Positions 1 to 11,075 of a DNA stretch of 64,000 bases are shown in pieces. Position 1 is the first letter of the stretch, and the number at the start of each line of letters is the position of its first letter. Under the pieces are notes generated by a model. That model had not been told where the DNA came from, did not search any database, and saw nothing but the letters and a program-made list of their open reading frames with translations. The DNA lies in NCBI RefSeq assembly GCF_040183065.1, contig NC_091121.1, positions 66,748,787 through 66,812,786 on the forward strand. Reading direction: 5' to 3'. The translations under genes and the position numbers were made by a program. This DNA comes from Periplaneta americana (taxonomy: Eukaryota > Arthropoda > Insecta > Blattodea > Blattidae).

Positions 1-490
1 CATCTATCTATGTATTCTATCTATTCAATTCTATGTATCCTGTCTATCTGACCTATCTATCTACCAAGCTATCTATTTGTCTATCAATTCTATCTATTCT
101 ATTCTATCAGTTCCAATCTATATACACTATTGTATCTGTTCCATTCTATCTATTTTATTCTATCCATTCTATTCAATCTATCTATCTATTTATTACATTC
201 TATCTGTTCTATTCTCTATTCTATTCTATATATCTGTTCCATTCCATCTATTCTATTGTCTATTATATTATATCTATTCTATCTATTGTATTCAATTATC
301 TATTATATCTATCTATTCTATCTATTTTATATATTCTACCTAATCTATTCTCTATCTATTATATCTATTGTATCTATTCTATTCCATCTATCTATTCAAT
401 CTATTCTATTTAATCTATTCTCTCTATTCCATTCTGTCTATTCTATTCTATATATTGTATTCTATCTATTCTATCCTATTCTATTATATC
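1..490 (+). repeat. Degenerate TCTAT/CTATT satellite block 1
   Basis: The stretch is built almost only of TCTAT, CTATT and CTAT words with scattered substitutions and hardly any G on this strand. It begins before the window and ends abruptly at a junction into A-rich sequence (TATTCAAAATTTTTCTAAAT at 491). Open frames over it are repeat artefacts. Confidence 0.95.
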
Positions 491-872
491 TATTCAAAAT
501 TTTTCTAAATTTTGAAATATTTTCAAAATTTAAAAAATTTGCAAGTTTTTTAAAAAATTCCAAAACATTTTCAAAATTCAAAAAAATTTCAAAATTTTCA
601 AAATTTAAAAAAAAATACGAAAACATTTTCAAAATTCAAAAAAATTTCAATATTTTTCAAAATTCAAAAAAATTTTCTACAATTTCCAAATTCAAAAATT
701 TTCACTTCTAAATTTTTCAAATATTTTCAAAATTTAAAAAATTTCAAATTTTTAAAAAATTCCAAAAATTTTCATAATTTTTCAAAAGCTTTTAAAATAA
801 AAAAAATTTCAAAATTTTGAGATTTTCAAAATTCAAAAAATTTCAAAATTTCCAAAAATTCTCAAAATTTAC
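491..872 (+). repeat. A-rich spacer 1 (TTTTCAAAATTC units)
   Basis: An AT-rich spacer made of imperfect short units such as TTTTCAAAATTC and AAAAAATTTC. It is flanked on both sides by CTATT satellite. Its left junction recurs at about 2293, 5260 and 10292, and its right junction (TAGCTATT) recurs at 2597, so it is part of a higher-order repeat rather than an independent insertion. Confidence 0.9.
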
Positions 873-2292
873 TAGCTATTGTATTCTATTTTTTCCATGG
901 AATTCTATCTATATATTCTATTCTATTTATCAATTCTATCGATTCTATTCTATCTATTATATCTATTCTATCTCTTCTACTCCATCTATCTATTCTATTC
1001 CATTTATTCGATGCCATCTATTCTATTCTATCTATTCCATTCTATTTTTTCTATTCTACCTAATCTATACATTCTCTCTATCTATTCTGTCTGTTCTATA
1101 TTGTCTATTTAACTATTCTATCTTTCTGTCAATTCAATTCTACCTATCAATTTTTTTCTATCTATCTACCTATTGTATTTATCTATCTATTCTATTTATT
1201 ATAATCTTTCTATCTATTCCATTCTATCTATTCTCTTCTATCTATTTTATCTATCTATTCTATTCCATTCTATATATCTGTTCTATTCTATCTATCGATT
1301 CTATTTATCTCTTCTATTCCATCTAGTCTATTCTATCTGTCTATTCTTTTCTATCGATTCTATTCTCTCTATTCTATTCTATTTATCTATTCAATTCTAT
1401 CTATATTATTCTATCTATTAAATCTATCTATTATATTTATTTTATTCTATTTCATTCTATCTCTTCTATTGTATCCTATTCTCTTCTATCTATCCTATTC
1501 TATACTATCTATCCTATTCGTAACTAACTTTTCTATTGTATTTATCCTATTCTATTCTAACTATTCTCTTCCATCTATCCTATCCTTTTCTATCTATTCA
1601 ATGTATCTATTCCATCTTCTATTCTAACTATTCTATTCTATATAACTTATTCTAATCTATATACCTGTCTATTGTATCCTCTCTATCTAAACCTATCTAT
1701 CTATCCATCCTATCTTTCTATTTTATTCTATTTATTCTATTCTATCCTATCTATCCATCTATTTATCTATCTATGCTATTCTATCCTATCTATATATCTA
1801 GGTCCTATCAAAGCTAATCTATCTAATCAATCCAATCTAAGCTATGTAATCTATTCAATCTATCGATTCTAACCTATTTATTCTATTCTACCTTTCTATT
1901 CTATATATGTATTCTATCTATTCTATTCTACCTATATCCTGTCTGTCTGACCTATCTATCAATCTATTCTAATCTCTCAATTATATTCTATCCATTCTAT
2001 TCTATCTATCTATTCAATCTACCTTCTATTCTATTTGTTCTATTCTATCTATTCTACTCTATCTATCTATTATATTCTATCTGTTCTATATATCTATTCC
2101 ATTCCATCTATTCTATTGTGTCTGTCTATTATATTATATCTATTCTACTTATTCTATTCTTTCTATCTATTCTATTCCGTCTATTCTATTGAATCTGTTT
2201 TCTCTATTCTATTTTATTTTCTATTCTGTCTGTTCTATTCTATTTTATTATATCTATCCTATTCTACCTATTCTAATCTATTTTATCATATC
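873..2292 (+). repeat. TCTAT/CTATT satellite block 2
   Basis: Degenerate CTATT satellite in the same orientation as the first block. It contains a recognisable variant landmark, GGTCCTATCAAAG, at 1801-1813, which recurs at 4636 inside the third block. Confidence 0.95.
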
Positions 2293-2596
2293 TATTCAAA
2301 AGTTTTCTAAATTTTCAAATTTTTTCAAAAATTAAAAAAAAAATCATAATTTTCACAATTTTTAAAAAATTCCAAAACATTCAAAATTAGGAAAATTTAA
2401 AAAATGCAAAATTTTTCAAAATTCCAAAAATTTTCAACTATTTCCAAATTAAAAAAAATTCACTTCAAAAAATTTCGAATGTTTTCAAAATTCAAAATTT
2501 TCAAATTTTAAAAACATTCCAAAAATTTTCATAGTTTTTCAAAATTCAAAAAAAAACTTCAAAAATTGAAAATTTCCAAAAATTCTCAAAATTTTT
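2293..2596 (+). repeat. A-rich spacer 2
   Basis: A homologue of the spacer at 491-872 with the same entry and exit junctions. The exit junctions lie 1724 bp apart. The unit is poor in G and consists of TTTTCAAAATT-like words. Confidence 0.9.
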
Positions 2597-5259
2597 TAGC
2601 TATTATATTCTATCTATTCTTTTCCATCGAATTCTATCTATTCTATTTTATTTATCAATTCTATCGATTCTATTCTATCTCTTATATATCTATTCTTTTC
2701 TATTCTATCTCTTCTATTCCATCTAACTATTCTAGTCCGTCTATTCTATTCCATTTATCGATTCTATAACATCTATTGTATTATATCTATCTATTCAATT
2801 CCATCTATGCTATTTCATTTATCTGTTCTATTCCATTTATTCGATTCCATCTGTTCTATTCTATCTATTCCATTCTATTCTATATATTCTATTCTCTCTA
2901 TTTTCTTCTATCCTATTCTATCATATTCTATTCTATATCTCCTATTCTATCTATTCTACTCTATTTATCTATTCTATCTGTTCTATTCTATATATCTATT
3001 CTATTCTAGCTATTTTATTATATTCTATCCATTCTATCCTATCTATTCTATTCTATTTAATCAATTCTATTCTATGTATCTATTCTATCTATTTATTCTA
3101 TCTATCAATTCTATTCTATCCTATCAATTCTAACTATCTATTCTATCTATTCTAATCTATATATCTATTCTATTGTATCTATTCTAATCTATTCTAACTA
3201 TTTATTCTATTCTATTTATTCTGTTCCATCTATTATATTCTATCTACTCTACCTATTCTATCTGTTTTATTCTATCTATTCTAATCTAGCTATTCTCTTC
3301 TATCCAATTCTGTCTATTCTATTCTATTTATCTATTCTACCTATTCGTTTCTATTCTATCAATCTCTTCTATTCCATCTATCTATTCTAGTCCATCTATT
3401 CTATATCATGTATCTATTCTATTCCATCTATCTATTCTATAACATCTATTGTTTTACATCTATTCTATTTCATTTATCTGTTCTATTCCATCTATTCTAT
3501 TCTATCTATTCTATTCCATTTATTGTATTATATCTATTCTATTCTATCCTGATCTGTTCTCTCCTATTCTATCTATTCTATTCTATCCTCTTCTATTCCA
3601 TCTATCCTTTTACATTCTATCTATTCTACTCTATTTATCCTATTCTCACCTATCCTATTTTATTATATTCTATCTATCCTATTCTATTTATCCTATTCTA
3701 TCTATCCTATTCTGTTCTATCTATTTATTCTATGTATTCTAATTACCTGCTCTATTCTATCTAATCTATTCTTTCTATTCATTCTATGTAACTATTCTAT
3801 TCTATCTATTCTTTTCTGTTCATTCTATCTATTCTATCTATCCTACCCATGCTATCCTATCTGATCATATCCATCTATCCATCATACCTATCTATTCTAT
3901 TTTAAATATTCCATTCTATCTGTTCCATTCTATTTTTCTATTCTAACTATTGTCTATTCTATTCTATCTATCAATTCTATTCTATCTATCTACCTATTCC
4001 ATATATCTCTCTAATCCATTTATTCTATTGTATCTATTTTAATCTATTATCTTCTATTCTATCCTATTCTATCTATCAATTCTATTCTATTTATTCCATG
4101 TTTCCTATTCTAACTAATCTATATACTCTACCTATCTATTCTGTCTATTCTATATTATCTATTAAACTATTCTATCTATCAATTCTATTCTATCTACCAA
4201 TTCTATTTATCTATCTATTTTATTTATTATATTGTATCTATTCCATTCTATCTACCTCTTCTATTCCATCTATCCTATTCTATCTGTCTATTTTCTATCG
4301 ATTCTATTCTATTTATATTATTCTATCTATTCTATTGATTCAATTATATCTATTCTATTCCAGCAATTCTATCTATTCTCTTCTATCTATTCTATCTATC
4401 CTATTCTAAACTCTTTTCTATTCTATTCTATCTATTCTATTCCATCTATACATTCTATCTAGCTATTCTATTCTATATATGCTACCTATTCTAATCTGTG
4501 TATCCACTTCTATCTATCCTGTCTCTTCTATCCTATCCATCCATCCTATCTATCCATCATATCTATTTTATTCTATTTATTCTATCTATTAATCTATCTA
4601 TCTATGCTATTCTATCCTATCGATCTATATATCTAGGTCCTATCAAAGTTAATCTATCTAATCTATCCAATCTAAGCTATCTAAACTATTCAATCTATCT
4701 ATTCTATTTTACCTTTTTATTCAATCTATTCTATTCTATCTATCCTGTCTGCCTGACCTATCTATCTGTCTATCTATTCTATTCTATCAATTCTAATCTA
4801 TCTATTCCATTCTATCTATTCTAATCTATCAATTATATTCTATCCATTCTATTCTATCTATTCAATCTACCTTCTATTCTACCTATTGTACCCTATCTAT
4901 TTTATTATATTCTATCTGTACTATTCGCTCTATTCTAGTCTATATATCTATTCCATTCCATCTATTCTATTGTGTCTATCTATTATATTATATGTATTCA
5001 ATCTATTATATCTATTCTATTCTTTTCTATCTATTTTATCTATTCTACATATTCTATTCTCTCTATTATCGTCCATCTATTCTATCCCATCTATCTATTG
5101 TATTCAATCTATTCTATTCCTTGTATCTACTCTATTCAATCTATTCTATCTATTGTATTAAATCTATTCTCTCCATTCAATGTTGTGTTCTATTATGTCT
5201 ATTTTTTCTATATATTCTATCTATTCTATTCCATCTATTCTATCCCATTCAATTATATA
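2597..5259 (+). repeat. TCTAT/CTATT satellite block 3
   Basis: The longest plus-oriented CTATT block (about 2.7 kb). The words CTATC, CTATT and TCTAT predominate and G is nearly absent. It contains a second copy of the GGTCCTATCAAAG landmark at 4636-4648, together with homologous flanks, which indicates higher-order duplication within the array. Confidence 0.95.
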
Positions 5260-6128
5260 TATTCAAAATTTTTCTAAATTTTCAAATTTTATCAGAATTC
5301 AAAAAAATTTCATAATTTTCAAAAATTTCAAAACATTTTCAAAATTCAAAAGAATTTCAAATTTTCATAAATCTTCAAAATTTTAAAAAAACTAGAAAAC
5401 ATTTTCAAAATTTTTCAAAATTCCAAAAATTTTCAACAATTTCCAAATGCAAAAAATTTCTCTTCTAAAATTTTCAAAATTGAAAAGAATTTCAAAATTT
5501 GAAATTTTTCAAAAATTCAAAACATTTTCATAATTTTTCAAAATTCAAAAGATTAAAAAATTTTCAAAATTTTTCAAAATTAAAAAAAAAAATTAAAATC
5601 TAAAGATTTTTCAAAATTCAGAAACATTTCAAAAATTTCAAAATTCCGAAAATTTACAATTATGAAAAATTTTGGTATTTTGATTTTGAAAAAACTACAA
5701 AAATCTTTCAATTTTGAAAAATTGTAAGTTTTGAAATTTTTAAAATTTTTTAAGATTTTGAATTTTTTAATATTTAATTTTGACGTTTTTTGAGTTTTGA
5801 AAAATTTTGCAATTTTTAAAAAATTCGAAAATTTTGAAATTTTTTAAATTTGGAAAATTTCTAACTTTTTTGAGTTTTGAAAATATTTGAAAATTTTAGA
5901 AAAGTTTTTTAATTTGGAAATTTTTTAAAATTCTGGATTTATTGAAAAAGTTTGAATTTTTTTTTAATTTTAAAAATTTTTGGAAAGTTTTTAAAATTCC
6001 GAAAGTTTTGAATTTTTTTCATTTTGAAAAATTTTGAAAATTTTCCATTTTTTTTTTAATTTTAAAAAATTTGGAAATTTTTCAAATTTGAATATTTTTG
6101 AAAAAGTTGACAATTTTGAAAAATTTTA
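5260..6128. repeat. A-rich to T-rich palindromic spacer, dyad near 5655
   Basis: The spacer starts like those at 491 and 2293 as TTTTCAAAATTC-type units. Around 5648-5661 (GAAAATTTACAATT) it changes into the reverse-complement form (GAATTTTGAAAATTTT-type units), which continues to about 6128. Beyond it the satellite itself appears in reverse complement. The spacer is therefore the centre of a very large imperfect palindrome. No coding content is seen. Confidence 0.85.
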
Positions 6129-9100
6129 GATTAGAAGGGATAAATTGGAAAGATTAGATAGATTATATTGGATAGTATAGAATAGGATAGGTAGAATAGA
6201 TAGAATAAAGAAGATAGAAGAGAATTCATAGATGGAATAGAATTGATACAATAGAATAGATAGAATAGAGTAGTTAGATAGAATTGATAGATAGAATAGT
6301 TAAAATAGAATTGACGGTATACATAAATGCAATACAGATAGAATAGATAGATAGGATAAGATAGGATAGTTAGGATATGATAAGATAGGATGGAGAGGAT
6401 AGAATAGGATAGAATAGAGAGCATAGATAGCATAGGATAGCTAGAATAGAATACATAGTTATAATTGAATAGATAGAGTAGAATAGAGAGAAGAGACAAA
6501 ATAGAATAGGATAGATAGAATAGAAAAGGATACAATAGAATAGGATAGATACAATAGAATAGATAGAATACATAAAATAGAATATATAGATGGAATAGAA
6601 TAGATAGAACAGGATAGATAAAATAGAATGGAAAAGGGTAAATAGAGAGATTAGAATAGACAGATAGAATAGAATAGACTGAACAGAATAAATAGAATAG
6701 ATAGAGTATAATAGGATAGATATAATAGATAGAATACAATAGGATAGATAGAATAGAATAGGAAAGATAGAAAGGAATAGATAGAATAGAATAGATAGAA
6801 TAGGATAGAATAGACAGAATATAATTGATAGAATTGATAGAATAGACAGAACAGAATAGAGTGGATAAAACAGTTAGAATAGAAGATACAATAGAACGGA
6901 ATAGAATAGATGGAATAGAATAGATGCAATTGAATAGATAGATGGAATAGAATAATTAGATCAAATAGATAATAGAATAGAAAAGAATAGATAGAATAAA
7001 ATAGATAGATATAATAGAATAGATAGAATAAAAATAGATAGAATATATAGAATAGAAAGATTAGAATAGGATAGAATAGAATAGATATATAAAATAGATA
7101 GAACAGAAGAGATAGATAGAGAATATAGATTGATAGATTGGAACAGTTAGATAGAATAGTATAGATAGAATAGAATAGATAGAATACGATAGAATGGAAT
7201 AGGTAGAATAGAATAGATAGAATAGTTAAAATACAATAGATAGAATAGATATAACATATATAGATAGAATAGATAAATGGAATAGATAGATAGATAGATA
7301 GATAGGATAAGATGGGATAGATAGAATAGGATAGAATAGATAGAATAGTAGAATAGATAAATAGAATATAATATATAGATAGAATAGACAAAAATAGATA
7401 GAATGGAATAGATAGAATACAATAGATAGAATAGATAGATAGAATCGGATATATAGAATAGAACAGGATAGGTAGAATAGAATAGATAGAATAGAAAAGG
7501 ATACACAGACAGAATAGAATAGATAGATAGAAGAGGATAGATTGAATAGAATAAATAGAATAGATAGATAGAATAGATATATGGAATAGAATACAACAGT
7601 TAGATAGAATAGAATAGAGAAAATAGAATAGAACAGGATAGATAGAATAGAAGTTACGGAATAGAATAAATAGAATAGATAGAATAGAATAGATCGATGG
7701 AATAGAATAGATAGAATAAAACAGTTAGATAGTATAGAATAGATTGATTAGAGAATAGAATAGATAGATATTTAGAGATAGATATATAGATGTAGTATAA
7801 TAGGATAGATATAATAGAATAGATAGAATACAATAGGATAAATAGGATAGAATAGAATAGATAGAATAGGATATATAGAATGAAAGAGTATATATAGAAT
7901 AGAATAGGAAAGATAGAAAGGTATAGATAGATGGAATAGAATAATTAGATAAAATAGATAGATAGAACAGTTGTAATAGAAGAGAGATAGAATAGAAAGA
8001 ACAGAACAGATAGATAGAATAAATAGAATAGATATAATAAAATAGATAGAATAGAAATATAGAATAGAACAGATAGATTAGAATAAATAGAACAGAATAG
8101 GATAGAATATATTAGAATAGGATAGAGTAGAATAGACAATAAATATATAAAATAGATAGAATAGAATAGATAGAGAATAGATTGATAGATTGGAACAGTT
8201 AGATAGAATAGTATAGATAGACAGAATAGAATAGTTAGAATAGAATGGATAGAATGGAATAGGTAGAATAGAATAGATAGAATAATTAACATAGTATACA
8301 TAGAATAGGATAGAACAGATAGACTAGATAGAATAGATAAATGGAATAGATAGAGAGAATAGATAGGATAAGATAGGATAGATAGAATAGTAGAATAGAC
8401 TAGATAGAATAGAATAGATAGAATAGTTAGCTAGAATAGAATAGATAGAGTAGAATAGATAGATAGAATAGAACAAGATAGAATAGAAAGGGATATATAG
8501 AATAGAACAGGATAGATTAGAATAAATAGAACAGAATAGGATAGAATATATTAGAATAGGATAGAGTAGAATAGACAATAAATATATAAAATAGATAGAA
8601 TAGAATAGATAGAGAATAGATTGATAGATTGGAACAGTTAGATAGAATAGTATAGATAGACAGAATAGAATAGTTAGAATAGAATGGATAGAATGGAATA
8701 GGTAGAATAGAATAGATAGAATAATTAACATAGTATACATAGAATAGGATAGAACAGATAGACTAGATAGAATAGATAAATGGAATAGATAGAGAGAATA
8801 GATAGGATAAGATAGGATAGATAGAATAGTAGAATAGACTAGATAGAATAGAATAGATAGAATAGTTAGCTAGAATAGAATAGATAGAGTAGAATAGATA
8901 GATAGAATAGAACAAGATAGAATAGAAAGGGATATATAGAATAGAACAGGATAGACAGAATAAAACAGGATAGACTGAATAGAAGAGGTAGAATAGAAAA
9001 GGATAAACAGACAGAATTGGATAGATTGAATAGAATACGATAGGATAGATAGAATAGAAAAGTTAGAATAAAGAAAATAGAACAGGATAGAATAGAATAG

Positions 9101-9173
9101 GTACACTGAATATAAATAGAACAGTTAGAATAGAGTAGAATAGAATAAATAGAGGGAACAGAATAGATAGAAT
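6129..9173 (-). repeat. Reverse-oriented satellite (AATAG/AGATAG) block
   Basis: The same satellite as at 1-5259 but inverted: AGATAGAATAG words with almost no C on the plus strand. It contains a two-copy 439-bp direct duplication (see separate entry). It is rich in AGATAG, which fits the WGATAR consensus of GATA transcription factors, but this follows from the repeat unit. It ends at 9173 by switching directly to CTATT orientation. Confidence 0.95.
8070..8956. repeat. 439-bp tandem duplication, two copies
   Basis: The segment from about 8070 recurs 439 bp downstream. For example, AATAAATAGAACAGAATAGG begins at 8082 and again at 8521. Reading both copies side by side I see no differences over the compared stretch. 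The surrounding array is otherwise degenerate, so perfect identity points to a very recent duplication or an assembly artefact. Confidence 0.85.
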
Positions 9174-9327
9174 CTATTCTATTCTATCGATTCAATATTA
9201 TGTATCTATTCTATTGCATCTATTCTATTGTATTCTATCCTATTCTCTTTTGGGTATTCTATCTATCCTACTCTGTCTATCCTATTCTAAACTATCTTTT
9301 CTATTCTACTTATCCTATTCTACATAT
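9174..9327 (+). repeat. CTATT satellite, plus orientation, left of LTR
   Basis: Short return of the plus-oriented CTATT satellite after a direct orientation switch at 9173. It is cut at 9327 by the insertion of an LTR. The last four bases, ATAT, form one half of the target-site duplication. Confidence 0.9.
9324..9327. repeat. Target-site duplication, left (ATAT)
   Basis: ATAT immediately precedes the TGTGAC terminus of the LTR and is repeated immediately after its TGTACA end. Confidence 0.7.
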
Positions 9328-9341
9328 TGTGACAACGACGT

Positions 9342-9354
9342 GAGATTCGAACTC
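9342..9354 (-). promoter_or_regulatory. tRNA T-arm/B-box-like hairpin at LTR 5' end
   Basis: The first 30 bases of the LTR contain GAGATTCGAACTC. On the minus strand this reads GAGTTCGAATCTC, close to the Pol III B-box core GTTCGAATC with a short stem on each side. No A-box was found, so this is a structural observation and not a called promoter. Confidence 0.35.
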
Positions 9355-9714
9355 ACGACCAGCGTCCCGCGAGAGAGCATATCGCGCGGGCGCTGTGGGA
9401 CGGCGCGCGGCGGAGAGGGGAAAGGCCCACGCGACGAGGGGAGAGTGCACGCGCAACTGCTGCATGCGGAGTAAGGGGGAATGGACCTTCCCGACCCTTC
9501 CAGAAGTACGTCGAAGTAGAGATATCCAGATAATTCTCTACACACCTGTAGACTTTTCTCGCAACTATGATTTTGCTATAAAAGAAGAAGCGCCAGCGAA
9601 CTCGAGCAGTTTTTCAGTTATTCAGTCAGTGAGTAAGCCAGAGCAAGCAAGCCAGTCAAGCAAACCGGAGTTCGACTCGAGTGTGCGTCCGCATCTGCGT
9701 CAGCATCCGAAGGC

Positions 9715-9810
9715 CTGAGTTCGAGTGCAGTGGACCGCAGTTGGAGGGACCTGAGTTCGAGTGCAGTGGACCGCAGTTGGAGGGACCCGAGTTCGAGTAC
9801 AGTGAACTGT
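9715..9810 (+). repeat. 36-bp tandem repeat inside the LTR
   Basis: Two identical 36-bp units (9715-9750 and 9751-9786, each starting CTGAGTTCGAGTGCAGTGGA) are followed by a partial, diverged third unit. They lie downstream of the TATA box, in what would be the transcribed part of the LTR. Confidence 0.85.
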
Positions 9811-10101
9811 CTCTGAAGGTCTGTGGTTCGAGATACTGTGAACTCGAGTGACTGAGATAGAAGAACTGTGAACTGATAGTTCTGATTTGTAAATAGTGTT
9901 TTGTAAATATTAGTTAAGATTAACAGTTCATTGTTGTTCGTACTAATCCAAGTAAATTGTCATTGTCGTCGGTGGAGTTTCATAACGAATACTATGTTGA
10001 GTGAAAATCCAATTGTTGACGAGAGCGTTTAAGGTGAATTGTAGAAAGGAATTATTGTTGGAAGAATAAAATTTCATTGTTGTGAGTTAAATAAATGTAC
10101 A

Positions 10102-10105
10102 ATAT
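10102..10105. repeat. Target-site duplication, right (ATAT)
   Basis: Second copy of the ATAT duplication, directly after the LTR terminus TGTACA. The CTATT satellite resumes immediately behind it. Confidence 0.7.
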
Positions 10106-10291
10106 GTATTCTATTCTATCTATTCTATTCCAACTATCTTCTATTTGTTCTATTCCATCTATCTATTCAATCTATTCTATCCATTCTATTACATCTATTC
10201 TCTCTATTCTATTTTATGTATTCTATTCTCTCTTCTTTTCTATGTATTCTATTATATCTGTTCTATTATATCTATCCTATTCTATTATATC
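10106..10291 (+). repeat. CTATT satellite right of LTR
   Basis: Continuation of the plus-oriented satellite interrupted by the LTR. It ends at the fourth copy of the TATTCAAAATTTTTCTAAAT junction (10292). Confidence 0.9.
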
Positions 10292-11075
10292 TATTCAAAA
10301 TTTTTCTAAATTTTCAAATTTATTCAAAATTAAAAAAAATTTCATAATTTTCAAAATTTTTTAAGAAATTCCGAAACATTCAAAATTAAAAAAAATTAAA
10401 AATTTAAAAAAAATTCGAAAATATTTTCAAAGTTCAAAAAATCTTCAAAAATTTTACTTGTAAAATTTTCAAAATTGAGAAAAATTTCCAAATTTTTAAA
10501 AAAAATTCCAAAAAGGTTCTTAATTTTTCAAAATTCAAGAGGTAAAAAAATTTCCAAAATTTTTCAAAATTAAAAAAAATATCAAAGTTTTAATATTTTT
10601 CAAAATTAAAAAAAAAATCAAAATTTTAAATTCAAAATAATTTCAAATTTTCAAAATTTTTCAAAATTCAAAAGTATTTAAAAATTTCAAAAATTTTCAA
10701 AATTCTGAAAATTTACAATTTTGAAAAATTTGGGTATTTCGATTTTGGAAAACTTGAAAATCTTGAATTTTGAAAAATTTAAGTTTGGAATTTTTTTAAT
10801 TTTTAGCATTTTTTTCAGATTTTGAATTTTTTTAAATATTTAATTTTGACATTTTGTTTAATTGTGAAAAATGTCGGAATTTTTTAAAAATTTGAAGATT
10901 TTGAAATTTTTATCTTTTTGAAAATATTTGAAAATTTCTAAATTTTTGAGTTTTGAAAATATTTGAAAATTTTTGCAATTTTGAAAAATTTTGAAATTGT
11001 TGGAATTTAAAAAAAATTGTGGGATTTCAAATTTGAAAATTGTTATTATTTTGAAAAATTTTGAAACTTTTAGAT
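10292..11075. repeat. Second A-rich/T-rich palindromic spacer, dyad near 10713
   Basis: Same architecture as the spacer at 5260-6128. TTTTCAAAATTC-like units run to 10706, the shared core GAAAATTTACAATT lies at 10707-10720, and the reverse-complement form runs on to about 11075, where AATAG satellite takes over. The two cores are 5059 bp apart and clearly homologous. Confidence 0.85.

Larger units (their letters stand above)
9328..10101 (+). mobile_element. Solo LTR of a Gypsy-like retrotransposon (774 bp)
   Basis: A GC-richer 774-bp block that begins TGTGAC, ends TGTACA and is flanked by a 4-bp ATAT duplication inside otherwise continuous CTATT satellite. It carries the layout of an LTR: a TATAAAA box at 9577-9583, TCAGT initiator-like words at 9614-9630 and AATAAA at 10065-10070 near the end. 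TG...CA termini with a 4-5 bp duplication are typical of Gypsy-type LTR elements. No internal region or second LTR is present, so this looks like a solo LTR left by recombination between two LTRs. The two ORFs crossing it are not coding. The family name is inferred, not matched. Confidence 0.8.

Noticed and set aside
33..9106. Long open frames (up to about 246 codons) rich in Ser, Ile, Tyr, Leu and Phe
   Set aside because: They are translations of the TCTAT/AATAG satellite, occur in several overlapping frames, and have no domain or start context.
9214..9718. Three open frames across 9.2-9.7 kb
   Set aside because: They lie across the satellite edge and the solo LTR; the GC-rich LTR is simply low in stops.
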